A stretch of DNA of 64,000 nt from Noviherbaspirillum aridicola (lineage in GTDB: Bacteria > Pseudomonadota > Gammaproteobacteria > Burkholderiales > Burkholderiaceae_D). The stretch spans positions 124,001 through 188,000 of the forward strand of contig NZ_BPMK01000006.1 of assembly GCF_019656455.1 (NCBI RefSeq). Direction: 5' to 3'. Below, piece after piece: positions 7,930 through 17,342 of this stretch (position 1 is its first letter; the number at the start of each line of letters is the position of its first letter). The notes under the pieces are model-generated. The model did not search any database and was not told where the DNA came from. It saw only the letters and a program-made list of their open reading frames with translations. Position numbers and translations under genes: made by a program.

Positions 7930-9852
7930 TCAGGCTGCCTTGCGCGGCAGTTCGACCATCTGCGCCAGCAGCTCGAATACTTCATCCTTGGACAGCACAT
8001 AGCGCTCCATCAGGATGCCGGTCAGCGCGGAGATGAGGCCGGTGTACTCCTTCATCGCCTCCAGCGTGCGGGAATACAGTTCGTCCGCCTTGGCTTCGAC
8101 CTCGCGCAGCGCCTCTTCGGGCGAAGCCTCGGCCTTGAGCTGCGAATAGTCGAGTTTGGAGCGCGAGTACATCGACAGACGGTTGACCATCAGATCGAGC
8201 ATGCCGGTGACCTTCTGGATGTCGTTCTGGCTCCCGGTCGAGATGCCGCGCGGACCGTAGAACAATTCCTCTGCCGCCACGCCGCCGTACAGCTGGATCA
8301 CGTCCTGTTCCATTTCTTCCAGCGTCCGCAGCGAGACGTCGTTGGCCGAGGACAGCACATAACCGAGCGCGCCGATCTTGGAAACGGATTCGGTGCTGAT
8401 CTTGAGCAGGTTGGATCGGGCCTTGACCTCTTCCCAGCTCAGGCCCTGGCGAAGCAGGGGATCGATCTGCATGAAGAAGTGGCCGAGTTCGTGGCGTGCC
8501 ACGCGTTCGCGTTCCTTTTCCTTCTCGGCGGTGGTGGCGCGGTCGGTCATGCCGATCGAGGCACGCTCGAACGCGCGGAACAGCACGTCGGTGGTGATCA
8601 GCGATTTTTCCTGGATCGCGATCATGCTTGCACGGTCGACCACGGTTTCGAGCAGCGCCGGGCTGAGGTTGGCGGTGATGTCCGCCACGTAGTCGAGGTT
8701 GAGCCGGCTCCAGTCGATGCAGGCCGGATCCTTGCGCGAGAGGAAGACATTGAGCAGTTCGCGGCGCTCGGCGCGGTTGGGCAGGCGGAAGTTGATCTTG
8801 ACCGAGAAGCGGCGCAGCATCGCCTCGTCCATCTGCATGTTGTTGTCGTCGAAGTTGGACGCCACGACCCAGATCACGCCCGAGCCCTCGTCGCTCTTGA
8901 CGCCGTCGAGCAGGCCGAGCAGGGTGTTGGCGGTATCGTCATCCCACTTCTTGTCGCCGCGGCCGCGCGGCATGAACAGGCTCTGCGCCTCGTCGAGGAA
9001 GATGATGCAGCGGCCCTGGGCGCAAGCCTTCTTGTAGATCGCCGTCAGCGCCTTGGAGCCGCCGCCGACAAAGCCGGACTCGAGGCTGGAGCCCGAGGTC
9101 TGGATCAGCGGGATGTCGAGTTTCTTGGCGAGATAGCCGGCCAGCTTGGTCTTGCCGGTGCCGGCGGGGCCGGTCAGCATGACGTTGAACGGCTTGTCGA
9201 TATTGTGCGAACGGTAGATGTCGCGGTTGCGGATCATTTCTTCCAGGTGCGCGACTTCCGACTTGATGTCTTCCATGCCGACCAGGTCGTCCATGCTGCC
9301 CTTGAGGTTTTCCGGCTTGATCACGGACGCGCCGCCGGTCAGGCCAGGCAGGCCCTTGCGCAGGCCGATGACGAGGAAGGCGAGCAGGGCGATGCCGATG
9401 GCGTTACGCGCGAGAAAGGACGCCAGTTCGGCGAGCGCGCTCCGCTGCGCTTCCTTGTCGTCCAGCACGCCGGGATGCTTGGCGAGGTACTGGGGCTGCG
9501 CGATCGCGTAGGGGATGCCGTGCTTGAGCAGCACTTCGCGCTCGAGGTTGGCGTGGGTCGAGCTGGGCACCTTGACCACGCGGATTTCGTCGGCGCCCTT
9601 GTACTTCAGGACGTAGCGCGGGAAATCCGACAGCGGCTCGGCGATCAGCAGGTAGTCGAGGTTCTTCCGGTCGAGGGAGGCCAGGCGGGTGACTTCCGAG
9701 ATGTCGTGCGACTGCACGACCGGGGTGGTGCTGGGCATGGTCAGCGGCTTGTAAACAAGCGCGGCGACGGCGAGAAATGCAAGCAGGACGGTCAGGACCG
9801 CTACCACATAGCCGTTCTTGAAGGAGTCATACAGTTTTGAGATGCGAGGCAT
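7930..9852 (-). CDS. Divergent FtsH-like membrane AAA+ metalloprotease
   Basis: The 640-residue protein has the FtsH layout: TM segment about 14-34, a periplasmic domain, second TM about 148-165, AAA domain with Walker A GPAGTGKT (228-235), pore motif FVG (261-263), Walker B IIFLDE (283-288), and an M41-type zinc site HELGH (454-458) with a third-ligand region STGSQND (Asp about 544). All catalytic elements are present, so it should be an active ATP-dependent membrane protease. Its sequence is clearly divergent from housekeeping FtsH (HELGH rather than HEAGH; unusual periplasmic part), which suggests a second, specialised copy. It lies alone after a shared terminator. Substrates are unknown. 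Confidence 0.88.
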   Translation of the reverse strand: MPRISKLYDSFKNGYVVAVLTVLLAFLAVAALVYKPLTMPSTTPVVQSHDISEVTRLASLDRKNLDYLLIAEPLSDFPRYVLKYKGADEIRVVKVPSSTHANLEREVLLKHGIPYAIAQPQYLAKHPGVLDDKEAQRSALAELASFLARNAIGIALLAFLVIGLRKGLPGLTGGASVIKPENLKGSMDDLVGMEDIKSEVAHLEEMIRNRDIYRSHNIDKPFNVMLTGPAGTGKTKLAGYLAKKLDIPLIQTSGSSLESGFVGGGSKALTAIYKKACAQGRCIIFLDEAQSLFMPRGRGDKKWDDDTANTLLGLLDGVKSDEGSGVIWVVASNFDDNNMQMDEAMLRRFSVKINFRLPNRAERRELLNVFLSRKDPACIDWSRLNLDYVADITANLSPALLETVVDRASMIAIQEKSLITTDVLFRAFERASIGMTDRATTAEKEKERERVARHELGHFFMQIDPLLRQGLSWEEVKARSNLLKISTESVSKIGALGYVLSSANDVSLRTLEEMEQDVIQLYGGVAAEELFYGPRGISTGSQNDIQKVTGMLDLMVNRLSMYSRSKLDYSQLKAEASPEEALREVEAKADELYSRTLEAMKEYTGLISALTGILMERYVLSKDEVFELLAQMVELPRKAA

Positions 9853-10110
9853 TCTTCATCCTATGGACAGTTCGCGTGCATCTGACCGCGAAAGATCGAT
9901 CTGCGCGCAACGTTTCTGGTAAGCAGTCTTAGGACAAGGAGCGCCCGGTTTGGTTGCCGCGCACAAAAAGGAATTCGCGCTTTTTTTTTGATGGACGCGA
10001 TAGCGGCCCGAATGGCGTCAGGCGAGCCGGCTCATTCTGTTGACCACGCGCAATTTTCAGCATGTGCCCGGTGCTTTAATGAACACGGGCATCGTTGAAA
10101 GGGGCTTGCC

Positions 10111-10278
10111 ATGATCTCCGTGATTATCGTTCTGCTGGGTCTTGTCCTCGCCGGCCTGATCGGCGGCGTGTTTCTGATGACGCTGATCGAGCTGCGGCAG
10201 ATCGACGATGCCGGGGTGGCCCCCGATCTCGCGGCCGCCGCTACCTCGCCGATGCCGCACGGAGCGGGCACGGACTGA
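10111..10278 (+). CDS. Small single-pass membrane peptide
   Basis: The open frame encodes 55 residues: a strongly hydrophobic N-terminal helix (about 1-25, MISVIIVLLGLVLAGLIGG...) then a short acidic and Ala-rich tail ending HGAGTD. A GAAAGGGG ribosome site precedes the ATG by about 6 bases. It ends 14 bp before the convergent opgH stop. No family is recognised. The TM segment and ribosome site favour a real gene; it could instead be a chance frame. Confidence 0.55.
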   Translation: MISVIIVLLGLVLAGLIGGVFLMTLIELRQIDDAGVAPDLAAAATSPMPHGAGTD

Positions 10279-10292
10279 ACCCGCCTGCCGGG

Positions 10293-12770
10293 TCAGGCAC
10301 CGAGGACGCGTTCTCGCCAGACGGGATGCGCGTGCGGCGAGGACCAGACTTCCAGGTGCAGCCGCGACAGCAGCACCGGGTCGTCGAGCACGATCAGGCG
10401 CTCGGCATTGCCGAGCGCTTCCGGCCCGCCCGTCAATGCCGTCCTGTGCAGGGCCTCGCGCTCCTTCGCCGTGTTGTCGGGCAGACGCCGGCGGTGCCGG
10501 GCAGCGCAACATGCGAGGGCATTCACCTTCGGATCCACGATGGCATCGACAAAACCTCCGAGCGGCGGCGTGGCGGCCACATGCTTGGCGCAGGCCAGCA
10601 GTTCGGGCGCGGGGGTGCGCTCTTCCGGTATCAGGAACAGGCCGAGACGCCGGGTCAAACGGCCGAGCGACACGCGGCTCGACCAGACCGACAGCGGCCC
10701 CGACAGCAGCATGCCGCCGGCGATCGGCAACAGCCATGGCAGGAATGTCGGATTCAGCAGATAGATCCCGACCAGCCACCCCAGTCCAAGCAGCATCTGC
10801 CCGCCATGCCGGGTCAGTGCCTCGACCGGCGTGGTTTCGGAATCCGCGCGCGGCGGGGACTTCCAGTGAATGGCCCAGCCGAGGAAGGCGGCCAGCACAT
10901 AACGCGTGTGGAACAGCATGCGCACCGGCGCAAGCAGCATCGAGAACAGGATCTCTAATACGACACTTGCCGTCACCCGCAGGATGCCGCCGAAACCGCG
11001 CGCGCCCTGCAGGCCGACGGTCACGATGCTCAGGATCTTCGGCAGGAAGAGCAGTGTCGCGGTCGCCGAAAAGAGGGCGAGCGCCTTGTCGGGGTGCCAC
11101 TGGGGCCAGACAGGAAACAGCTGGCGCGGCGCAAAGAAATATTGCGGCTCGACCAGGGTATGCATGGCGAGGAGAGCGGTCGACAGCGCGAGGAACAGGA
11201 ACCAGAGCGGCGCGGACAGATAGGCCATCACGCCGGTGGCGAATACGGCGCGGTGCACCGGATGCATGCCGCGCGCGGTGAACAGCCGGAAATTCATCAG
11301 GTTGCCGTGACACCAGCGCCGGTCGCGCTTGAGTTCGTCGAGCAGATTGGGCGGCATTTCCTCATAGCTGCCCTCGAGATCGTAGGCGATCCATACCCCC
11401 CAGCCGGCGCGCCGCATGAGCGCGGCTTCGACGAAGTCGTGCGACAGGATTTCGCCCGCTAGCGAGCCGCGACCGGGGAGGGGCGCCAGCGCGCAATGCT
11501 TGATGAACGGAGCCAGCCGGATAATGGCGTTATGCCCCCAGTAGTGCGACTCGCCGAGCTGCCAGTAGTGCAGGCCGGCAGTAAACAGCGGGCCGTAGAC
11601 CCGTGTCGAGAACTGCTGGATACGCGCATACAGCGTGTCGCGGCCGGCGGCGACCGGTGCCGTCTGGATGATGCCCGCGCCCGGATTGCCTTCCATCAGC
11701 CGCACGAGCGTGGCGAGGCAGTCGCCGCTCATGACGCTGTCGGCGTCGAGCACCACCATGTAGCGATACGCCGCGCCCCATCGACGGCAGAAATCGTCGA
11801 TGTTGCCGCTCTTGCGCTTGACCCGGCGCCGGCGGCGGCGGTAGAAAATGCGCCCGAATCCGTCGAGTTCGCGGCAGAGCCTGGACCAAGCCTCGAGTTC
11901 CGCCGCGCAGGTGTCGGGGTCGTTGCTGTCGCTCAGGATGAAGAAGTCGAAATGCGCGAGTTCGCCCGTCTTCGCGAGAGACTCGTAGGTCGCGCGCAGG
12001 CCGGCACTGACCCTGATGACATCCTCATTGCAGATCGGCATGACGATCGCCGTTCTCGCCCCGGGGGCGATCGGCGCGCGGCTGGCCTTCTGGCGGGAGA
12101 TCAGGTAACGGTCGGTGCCGCGCAACATCAGCCAGAAGCCGGCCATGGCCGTCCAGAAACCGGCGGAAACCCAGCAGAACAGGATCGCAAACAGCAGCAG
12201 CAGGACCATTTCGAGCCAGGCGGTGCCCTGATAGGGGACGACACGGCTCATGAACCAGGTGCCGGCCAGCGTCTGGGCGATCATCAGCGTCAGGAGCACG
12301 AGGCGGCGAACGTTGCCGGCGAACTGCCAGCGTCCGCGGGGATCCGGCCCATCCGGCACATCCTCGTCGCCCGGCGTGAATTGCGCCGGCCAGGCCGGCC
12401 GCTGCTCACCTTCCTTGCGCTCCACCCAGTGGCCGCGGTGGCGCACGGCGGACTGATATCCGCGTACCAGGGGATTGAGCGGGGTCCAGGGATGCGGGAC
12501 CATCGAGGAACGGCGGATGGCGGGTGCGAGCGGCGGGCAGTCCGGTTCCTGCAGGCCGCAGGCAAGCTGGACCCGCCGGCCGACCGACGCCAGCGCCGGA
12601 TTGTCGGCCTCGCCGGCGTCGTCCGGGGTCAGCAGGCGCTGCAAGTCCGACATCGTTTGCCGGCCGTCGTCCGCCCCGGCGTCTGCCAGCCGTGCCCGTT
12701 CCGCTGCATCGACCTCGAGCAGGTCGAGGTAGCGGGCGCGGACGTCGGGCTGCTCGGGCGTGCCCGTCAT
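10293..12770 (-). CDS. opgH: Glucans biosynthesis glucosyltransferase H
   Basis: The 825-residue inner-membrane GT2 enzyme polymerises beta-1,2-linked glucose from UDP-glucose into osmoregulated periplasmic glucan. It has several TM segments flanking a cytoplasmic GT2 domain with DSNDPDT, the metal-binding DADS in [11 protein letters not shown], and a QxxRW-type RDRRW. The start ATG at 12770 overlaps the opgG stop as ATGA (12767-12770), indicating translational coupling; an extension to 12794 would overlap more and was rejected. OpgG precedes it, the standard mdoGH order. Confidence 0.96.
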   Translation of the reverse strand: MTGTPEQPDVRARYLDLLEVDAAERARLADAGADDGRQTMSDLQRLLTPDDAGEADNPALASVGRRVQLACGLQEPDCPPLAPAIRRSSMVPHPWTPLNPLVRGYQSAVRHRGHWVERKEGEQRPAWPAQFTPGDEDVPDGPDPRGRWQFAGNVRRLVLLTLMIAQTLAGTWFMSRVVPYQGTAWLEMVLLLLFAILFCWVSAGFWTAMAGFWLMLRGTDRYLISRQKASRAPIAPGARTAIVMPICNEDVIRVSAGLRATYESLAKTGELAHFDFFILSDSNDPDTCAAELEAWSRLCRELDGFGRIFYRRRRRRVKRKSGNIDDFCRRWGAAYRYMVVLDADSVMSGDCLATLVRLMEGNPGAGIIQTAPVAAGRDTLYARIQQFSTRVYGPLFTAGLHYWQLGESHYWGHNAIIRLAPFIKHCALAPLPGRGSLAGEILSHDFVEAALMRRAGWGVWIAYDLEGSYEEMPPNLLDELKRDRRWCHGNLMNFRLFTARGMHPVHRAVFATGVMAYLSAPLWFLFLALSTALLAMHTLVEPQYFFAPRQLFPVWPQWHPDKALALFSATATLLFLPKILSIVTVGLQGARGFGGILRVTASVVLEILFSMLLAPVRMLFHTRYVLAAFLGWAIHWKSPPRADSETTPVEALTRHGGQMLLGLGWLVGIYLLNPTFLPWLLPIAGGMLLSGPLSVWSSRVSLGRLTRRLGLFLIPEERTPAPELLACAKHVAATPPLGGFVDAIVDPKVNALACCAARHRRRLPDNTAKEREALHRTALTGGPEALGNAERLIVLDDPVLLSRLHLEVWSSPHAHPVWRERVLGA

Positions 12771-14308
12771 TCGGGCGGCAGTATGTAGCTCCACGTTTCG
12801 GACAATGTAGTGTTGTTGTGACGCAGGTAGGCACGCAGCTCCACCGGCTTTTTCTCGTCAATACGGCGCAGACGGATGGCGGTACGCCATCCACCGCTGG
12901 CTTCGTTCGGGTACGTCGTTACTTCGAGCAGCTTGGCATTGCCGTCGGCATTCACCATCCCCTCGACCTTGGCGTCCGGCTGCAGCTTGCGCAGGGCGGG
13001 GCCGTCGTAATCGACGAACAGGGCAATGCTGTCGTCCGGCTTCAGCCGGTAGCCGTGGCCGCGCCGGGTCTGCGTCACCCAGGCCAGCGGCGGACGCCGG
13101 TCGGAATCCTTCTGCCAGAGCATCCGGTATTCGAGATCGAGCGGCGCCCCGGGTTTGGGCGGCGTATCGGGCACCCAGTACGCGACGACGTTGTCGTTCG
13201 TCTCGTCCGGCGTCGGGATCTGCACGAGTTCGACCCGTCCCGCTCCCCAGTTGCCTTTCGGCTCGATCCAGGCGCTCGGCCGCCGCTGATACTTCGCTTC
13301 GAGATCTTCGTAATTGCCAAAGTTGCGGTCGCGCTGCATGAGACCGAATCCGCCGGGATTGGTGCTCGAGAACGAGGTGATCAGCAGACGCCGCGGGTTG
13401 ACCAGCGGACGCCATATCCACTCGCCGGTTCCCGAATGCACCGAGAGTCCGTCCGAGTCGTGCACTTCGGGACGATAGTCGTCGATGTTCGGCCGGTGGT
13501 TTTCGCCGAAATAGAACATGCTCGTCAGCGGCGCGATGCCGAGCTTGGTGACGTTCTCGCGCAGGAACAGGCGCGCCTTGACGTCGACCACGGTATCGAT
13601 CCCGGGCCGCAGGGTGAAGCGATAGGCGCCGGTCGCGCGCGGCGAATCGAGCAGGGCGAAGATCGTGAGTTCCTTGTCCAGGGGTTTCGGACGCCGGATC
13701 CAGAATTCCACGAACTGCGGAAATTCCTCGCCCGAGGCCAGCGCGGTATCGATCGCGAGACCGCGCGCCGACAGGCCGTAGAGCTGGCCCTTGCCGACAG
13801 CACGGAAGTAGCTCGCGCCCAGGAAGACGATCACCTCATCCTTGTATTTAGGCGTGTTGATCGGGTAGTGCACGCGGAAGCCCGCGAAGCCCAGGCCGCC
13901 CAGCTCTTTCGGATTGATATTGTTCTTGCCGTAATTGAAGAGCGAGGGATCGAAGCGGATTTCACGGACGGCCGTACCCTGCAGCTCATTGATCCTGACA
14001 GGCGTGTCGAAGAATCCGCCCTGATGAAAGAAGGCCAGTTCGAACGGAAGGCCTTCCGCCCGCCAGTGGGACTTGGCCGGATCGAAGCGGATGTCGCGGT
14101 ACTGATCGTAGCTCAGGGAGGTCAGTGCCTTGGGCAGATTTTTCTGAGGCTTGCTGTAGCCCTCGGCCGCCAGCTTGCGCGCGCGGGCGGCGACATCGTC
14201 GAAGTCGAAAGCGTGCGCGGCGCCCGCCGTCGCTCCGAGCAGCAGGGCGACGAGGAGAACGCATCGATGGAAATGAGAAAAGAAGTTGCCGTTGAAGATC
14301 AAACGCAT
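12767..14308 (-). CDS. opgG: Glucan biosynthesis protein G, periplasmic
   Basis: The 513-residue protein has a Sec signal peptide (hydrophobic VLLVALLLG, cleavage near AHA-FDF) and the full OpgG/MdoG fold, with family stretches [17 protein letters not shown] and WIEPKGNWG. It acts in the periplasm on nascent glucan in partnership with OpgH. The ATG at 14308 gives a good signal peptide but has no clear ribosome site; upstream starts to 14461 remain possible. Its stop overlaps the opgH start. A second family member is encoded at 17343-18944. Confidence 0.94.
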   Translation of the reverse strand: MRLIFNGNFFSHFHRCVLLVALLLGATAGAAHAFDFDDVAARARKLAAEGYSKPQKNLPKALTSLSYDQYRDIRFDPAKSHWRAEGLPFELAFFHQGGFFDTPVRINELQGTAVREIRFDPSLFNYGKNNINPKELGGLGFAGFRVHYPINTPKYKDEVIVFLGASYFRAVGKGQLYGLSARGLAIDTALASGEEFPQFVEFWIRRPKPLDKELTIFALLDSPRATGAYRFTLRPGIDTVVDVKARLFLRENVTKLGIAPLTSMFYFGENHRPNIDDYRPEVHDSDGLSVHSGTGEWIWRPLVNPRRLLITSFSSTNPGGFGLMQRDRNFGNYEDLEAKYQRRPSAWIEPKGNWGAGRVELVQIPTPDETNDNVVAYWVPDTPPKPGAPLDLEYRMLWQKDSDRRPPLAWVTQTRRGHGYRLKPDDSIALFVDYDGPALRKLQPDAKVEGMVNADGNAKLLEVTTYPNEASGGWRTAIRLRRIDEKKPVELRAYLRHNNTTLSETWSYILPPE

Positions 14309-14474
14309 CACCAGAAGGAAACCGGAACAGGCGCCTATGTTGCCATCATCGGCCATTGCCATTTTGACACTCGGCAATTCGAGGTGGATTTGCAGGCGCC
14401 GGAGCCGACGCTTGCCTGGTGTGCGGACAGTGAATGGAGCGGAAGAAACCGGCGGCGCCATGGGCGCGCGCCGA

Positions 14475-14741
14475 TCAGAGCGAGGAGGGAGGGGTGTCTT
14501 TGAGGGGAAGCGCGCGCGACCTGCGGATGGCAGCCTTGCGCGCCTCGGTCACTTCGCGAAGGGCAATGGCAAGCATTTCCTGGCGCTGTCGCAGCGACAC
14601 CATATTGCTGGTGACACTGTACGCGCGCACGGTCCGCTCCAGATTACGGAGTGCGCGCAGTTCTTCACTGTGTTGCTCGTCAAGCATCATGGTCAAGTCT
14701 TTCGATAACAAGCGGGAGTACGTCCTAGACCAGCGTTCCAT
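14475..14741 (-). CDS. Small hypothetical protein, possible coiled coil
   Basis: The 88-residue frame has a good ribosome site (GAGGGGAA about 8 bases before the ATG at 14741). The middle is helical and charged (EELRALRNLERTVRAYSV...RQRQEMLAIALREVTEARKAA), compatible with a coiled coil, and it has no signal or TM segment. No family is recognised. It lies 166 bp upstream of opgG on the same strand and might be co-transcribed with opgGH. Confidence 0.5.
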   Translation of the reverse strand: MERWSRTYSRLLSKDLTMMLDEQHSEELRALRNLERTVRAYSVTSNMVSLRQRQEMLAIALREVTEARKAAIRRSRALPLKDTPPSSL

Positions 14742-14915
14742 GGAAATGTTCCCCTCAGGAAAAGTTCAGCGTCAATGATCGCAACAAGGGCACAGCGCGT
14801 TCTTCGTCCTGCATATGAACGTGTGATTGAATCGATAATTGAATGTTCCGGCAGACGCGCTGCAACCGCAGCCAGTGCACCCGAGTCATACAGGCTGGAA
14901 CAGGGAGACGCGGCC

Positions 14916-15605
14916 ATGAACCTTTCGATGAGCGTTGCGCACACCTTCTTTTATTGCCCCGAAGCCGCCGGTCGCGCGGTCGACGAGCAGCTTGCGCTGA
15001 TCGCGCGCGCCGGCTTCCACATCCATCCCGACAACCTGGTCCTCGAAGAGGTACCGGTGACCGAACCGCCCGCACGACGGCCGGAGTTCTGCCGGCTGCT
15101 CAGGCTGCTGCGCGAGGGAGACTGCCTCGTCGTCGGCCGCCTCGATGCGCTCGGCCGCAACGGCGGCGAAGTCCGGCACATGGTCGGCCGCCTCGCCCAG
15201 GCGGGGATACGACTGTTCTGTCCGGACCTGGGCAAGTGTGAACTGACGGGAGAATCGGGCAGGCAGTTTCGCGAGACCGTCGCTGCGATCGCCGCGATGG
15301 AGCGCGAACAGCGGACCGCCCGGACCAGGCTGCGCACACCCGGCGCCGGCAGCCTGCGCGCCCCGCGCAGCCGCCCGCTGCCGGCGGCGCTCAGGAGCGA
15401 GATTGCGGCCCGCATCGCGGCAGGCATCCCGCTTGCGCAGCTGGCCCGCGAATACCGCTTGCCCCGGCAGGCCATCATCCGCCTCTGCTCTGCACGGATT
15501 GACGGCGATGACGAGCGGCTGCTGTCGGTGCCGGCCCGCGAAGCGCCACGCCACACCATCGAAGCGGTGGCGATGCTGGCCGGCGACGACGCGCGCCGCC
15601 GCTAA
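14916..15605 (+). CDS. Serine-recombinase-like protein lacking catalytic residues
   Basis: The 229-residue protein aligns by eye with resolvase/invertase N-domains (RPEFCRLLRLLREGDCLVVGRLDALGRN corresponds to the R-x-G-L...GD.LVV.KLDRLGR block) and ends with a Hin-like HTH (about 150-180, GIPLAQLAREYRLPRQAIIRL). The N-terminal Y-x-R-x-S motif is replaced by FFYCPEAAGR, so the nucleophilic Ser and its Arg are missing, and the first Arg of DRLGR is Ala. DNA cleavage is therefore unlikely; DNA binding or regulation is inferred. AGGGAGA at 14902-14908 fits the ATG at 14916. No repeats or mobile-element ends surround it. Confidence 0.72.
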   Translation: MNLSMSVAHTFFYCPEAAGRAVDEQLALIARAGFHIHPDNLVLEEVPVTEPPARRPEFCRLLRLLREGDCLVVGRLDALGRNGGEVRHMVGRLAQAGIRLFCPDLGKCELTGESGRQFRETVAAIAAMEREQRTARTRLRTPGAGSLRAPRSRPLPAALRSEIAARIAAGIPLAQLAREYRLPRQAIIRLCSARIDGDDERLLSVPAREAPRHTIEAVAMLAGDDARRR

Positions 15606-15638
15606 AGAAAATGCCCGCCGGGCGATACCGGCGGGCAT
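15606..15638 (-). terminator. Terminator after katA
   Basis: ATGCCCGCCGG (15611-15621) pairs perfectly with CCGGCGGGCAT (15628-15638). Read leftwards the stem is followed by TTTTCTTT, so it terminates katA. It may also stop the convergent recombinase-like gene, but no T run is present on that side. Confidence 0.85.
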
Positions 15639-15717
15639 GGGCAGGGGATCGGAGATCGCCCGGACGGACTACCAGGGGTGACCGTAATGGCTGATGAGCG
15701 TGGCGATCCAGCCGGGA

Positions 15718-17175
15718 TCAGGCGCCTGCATACGGACCCTCGTAAGCAAAGCCGATCGCACGCGCCACTCCCGCCGCATACGCGGGATCGGCCTTGTGGA
15801 AGTGATCGAGCTGCCTGCGCTTGATGTCGTCCGGCACCGGGCCGATGGAATCGGCGATGTTGGCGAACAGCTGCTGCTTCTGCGCATCGTTCATCAGCCG
15901 GAACAGCGCCCCCGCCTGGCTGTAGTAATCGCCATCCTCCCGGTGATCGTAGCGGTCCGCCGCGCCATAGACGGCCAGCGGCGGTTCGGCTGCGTTGCGG
16001 TCTTGCGCGTATTCGCCCAGCCGGTTCGGCTCGTAGTTGAGCTTGCCGCCCTGGTTGCCATCCACCCGCATCGCACCGTCACGATGGAAGCTGTTGTGGA
16101 AGGGGCAGCGCGGGGCGTTGACCGGAATCTGGTGGTGGTTGACGCCCAGGCGATAACGGTGCGCATCGCCATAGGAGAACAGCCGTCCCTGCAGCATGCG
16201 ATCCGGCGAAAAACCGATGCCGGGCACGACATTGGCCGGCGTGAAGGCGGCCTGCTCGACCTCGGCGAAGTAGTTTTCGGGATTGCGGTTGAGCTCGACG
16301 ATGCCGATTTCGATCAGCGGATAATCCTTGTGCGGCCACACCTTGGTAAGGTCGAAGGGGTTGATCGGGTAGCTTGCCGCATCGCGCTCGGGCATCACCT
16401 GCACGCACATGCGCCAGCGCGGGAAGTCGCCACGCTCGATGCTGTCGAACAGATCCTTCTGCGCCGACTCGCGGTCGCGTCCGACGATCTCCGCCGCCTC
16501 GCGGTTGGTCCAGTTCGCAATGCCCTGCATGGACTTGAAATGGAACTTGACCCAGAAACGTTCATTGGCAGCATTGATGAACGAGAAGGTATGCGAGCCG
16601 AAGCCGTGCATCTGGCGGTAGTTCTGCGGCAGTCCGCGGTCGCTCATGAGGATGGTGACCTGGTGCAGCGACTCCGGGTGCCGCGACCAGAAATCCCACG
16701 CCGCCACGGGGCTGCGCATGTTGGTCTTCGGATCCCGCTTCTGGGTATGGATGAAATCGGGGAACTTGAGCGGATCGCGCAGGAAGAACACCGGGGTATT
16801 GTTGCCGACGATGTCCCAGTTGCCTTCCTCGGTATAGAACTTGACCGAGAAACCGCGCACGTCGCGCTCGGCATCGGCGGCGCCGCGTTCGCCCGCCACG
16901 GTGGAAAAGCGCAGGAAGAGGTCGGTCTTCTTGCCTACCTGCGAAAACAGCTTCGCTTTCGAATAGCCGGTGATGTCGTTGGTGATGGTGAGGGTGCCGA
17001 AAGCGCCCGAACCCTTCGCATGCACGCGGCGCTCGGGGATCACTTCCCGGTCGAAGTGGGCCAGCTTTTCAAGGAACCACACATCCTGCAACAGCATCGG
17101 GCCACGCTCGCCCGCCGTCATTACGTTCTGGTTGTCCGCCACCGGTGCACCGGCTGCCGTCGTTATTTTGCTCAT
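15718..17175 (-). CDS. katA: Monofunctional haem catalase
   Basis: The 485-residue, small-subunit (clade 3-like) catalase converts hydrogen peroxide to water and oxygen. The catalytic His region ([12 protein letters not shown]), the Asn region (GNNTPVFF) and the proximal haem Tyr in [14 protein letters not shown] (about 335-348) are intact. It has no C-terminal flavodoxin-like extension and no signal peptide, so it is cytoplasmic. It lies among ahpC, ahpF and opgD. A sigma70-type promoter and an adjacent nested inverted repeat lie immediately upstream. Confidence 0.97.
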   Translation of the reverse strand: MSKITTAAGAPVADNQNVMTAGERGPMLLQDVWFLEKLAHFDREVIPERRVHAKGSGAFGTLTITNDITGYSKAKLFSQVGKKTDLFLRFSTVAGERGAADAERDVRGFSVKFYTEEGNWDIVGNNTPVFFLRDPLKFPDFIHTQKRDPKTNMRSPVAAWDFWSRHPESLHQVTILMSDRGLPQNYRQMHGFGSHTFSFINAANERFWVKFHFKSMQGIANWTNREAAEIVGRDRESAQKDLFDSIERGDFPRWRMCVQVMPERDAASYPINPFDLTKVWPHKDYPLIEIGIVELNRNPENYFAEVEQAAFTPANVVPGIGFSPDRMLQGRLFSYGDAHRYRLGVNHHQIPVNAPRCPFHNSFHRDGAMRVDGNQGGKLNYEPNRLGEYAQDRNAAEPPLAVYGAADRYDHREDGDYYSQAGALFRLMNDAQKQQLFANIADSIGPVPDDIKRRQLDHFHKADPAYAAGVARAIGFAYEGPYAGA

Positions 17176-17260
17176 ACCCTGGCTCTCTCTCGTTCACGTT
17201 GATAAAGGCTGCTGCAGGCCCGCCCCCGGAATCAGCCGGGGAGGGCGCTGCACGAGAGAG

Positions 17261-17289
17261 ATTATTGATGAGCAAGTGTGATAGGTAAA
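17261..17289 (-). promoter_or_regulatory. katA promoter
   Basis: Read leftwards: TTTACC (17284-17289, four of six), a 17-bp spacer, then AATAAT (17261-17266, five of six). This places transcription start about 80 bp upstream of the katA ATG. The inverted repeat at 17277-17332 abuts and overlaps the -35. Confidence 0.7.
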
Positions 17290-17332
17290 ATTGATTTGTT
17301 AAACCAAATCAATAGGGATTCTCACTATCACA
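17277..17332. promoter_or_regulatory. Nested inverted repeats upstream of katA (candidate operator)
   Basis: An inner perfect repeat, ATTGATTTG (17290-17298) and CAAATCAAT (17305-17313), lies between an outer pair TGTGATAG (17277-17284) and CTATCACA (17325-17332). The ATAG/CTAT tetranucleotides resemble OxyR half-sites but the spacing is not the canonical seven bases. Position at the -35 argues for regulatory use. It also lies just past the opgD stop, so a terminator-like role for that transcript is an alternative. Confidence 0.6.
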
Positions 17333-17342
17333 AGTATTCGGT

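Noticed and set aside
14916-15605. Mobile element or invertible switch suggested by the recombinase-like gene
   Set aside because: No inverted repeats, transposase or second element end was found nearby, and the catalytic residues are missing.
17290-17313. FNR box within the katA palindrome (TTGATTTG...CAAATCAA)
   Set aside because: The half-sites are separated by six bases after an eight-base arm, so TTGAT and ATCAA are far too widely spaced for an FNR dimer.
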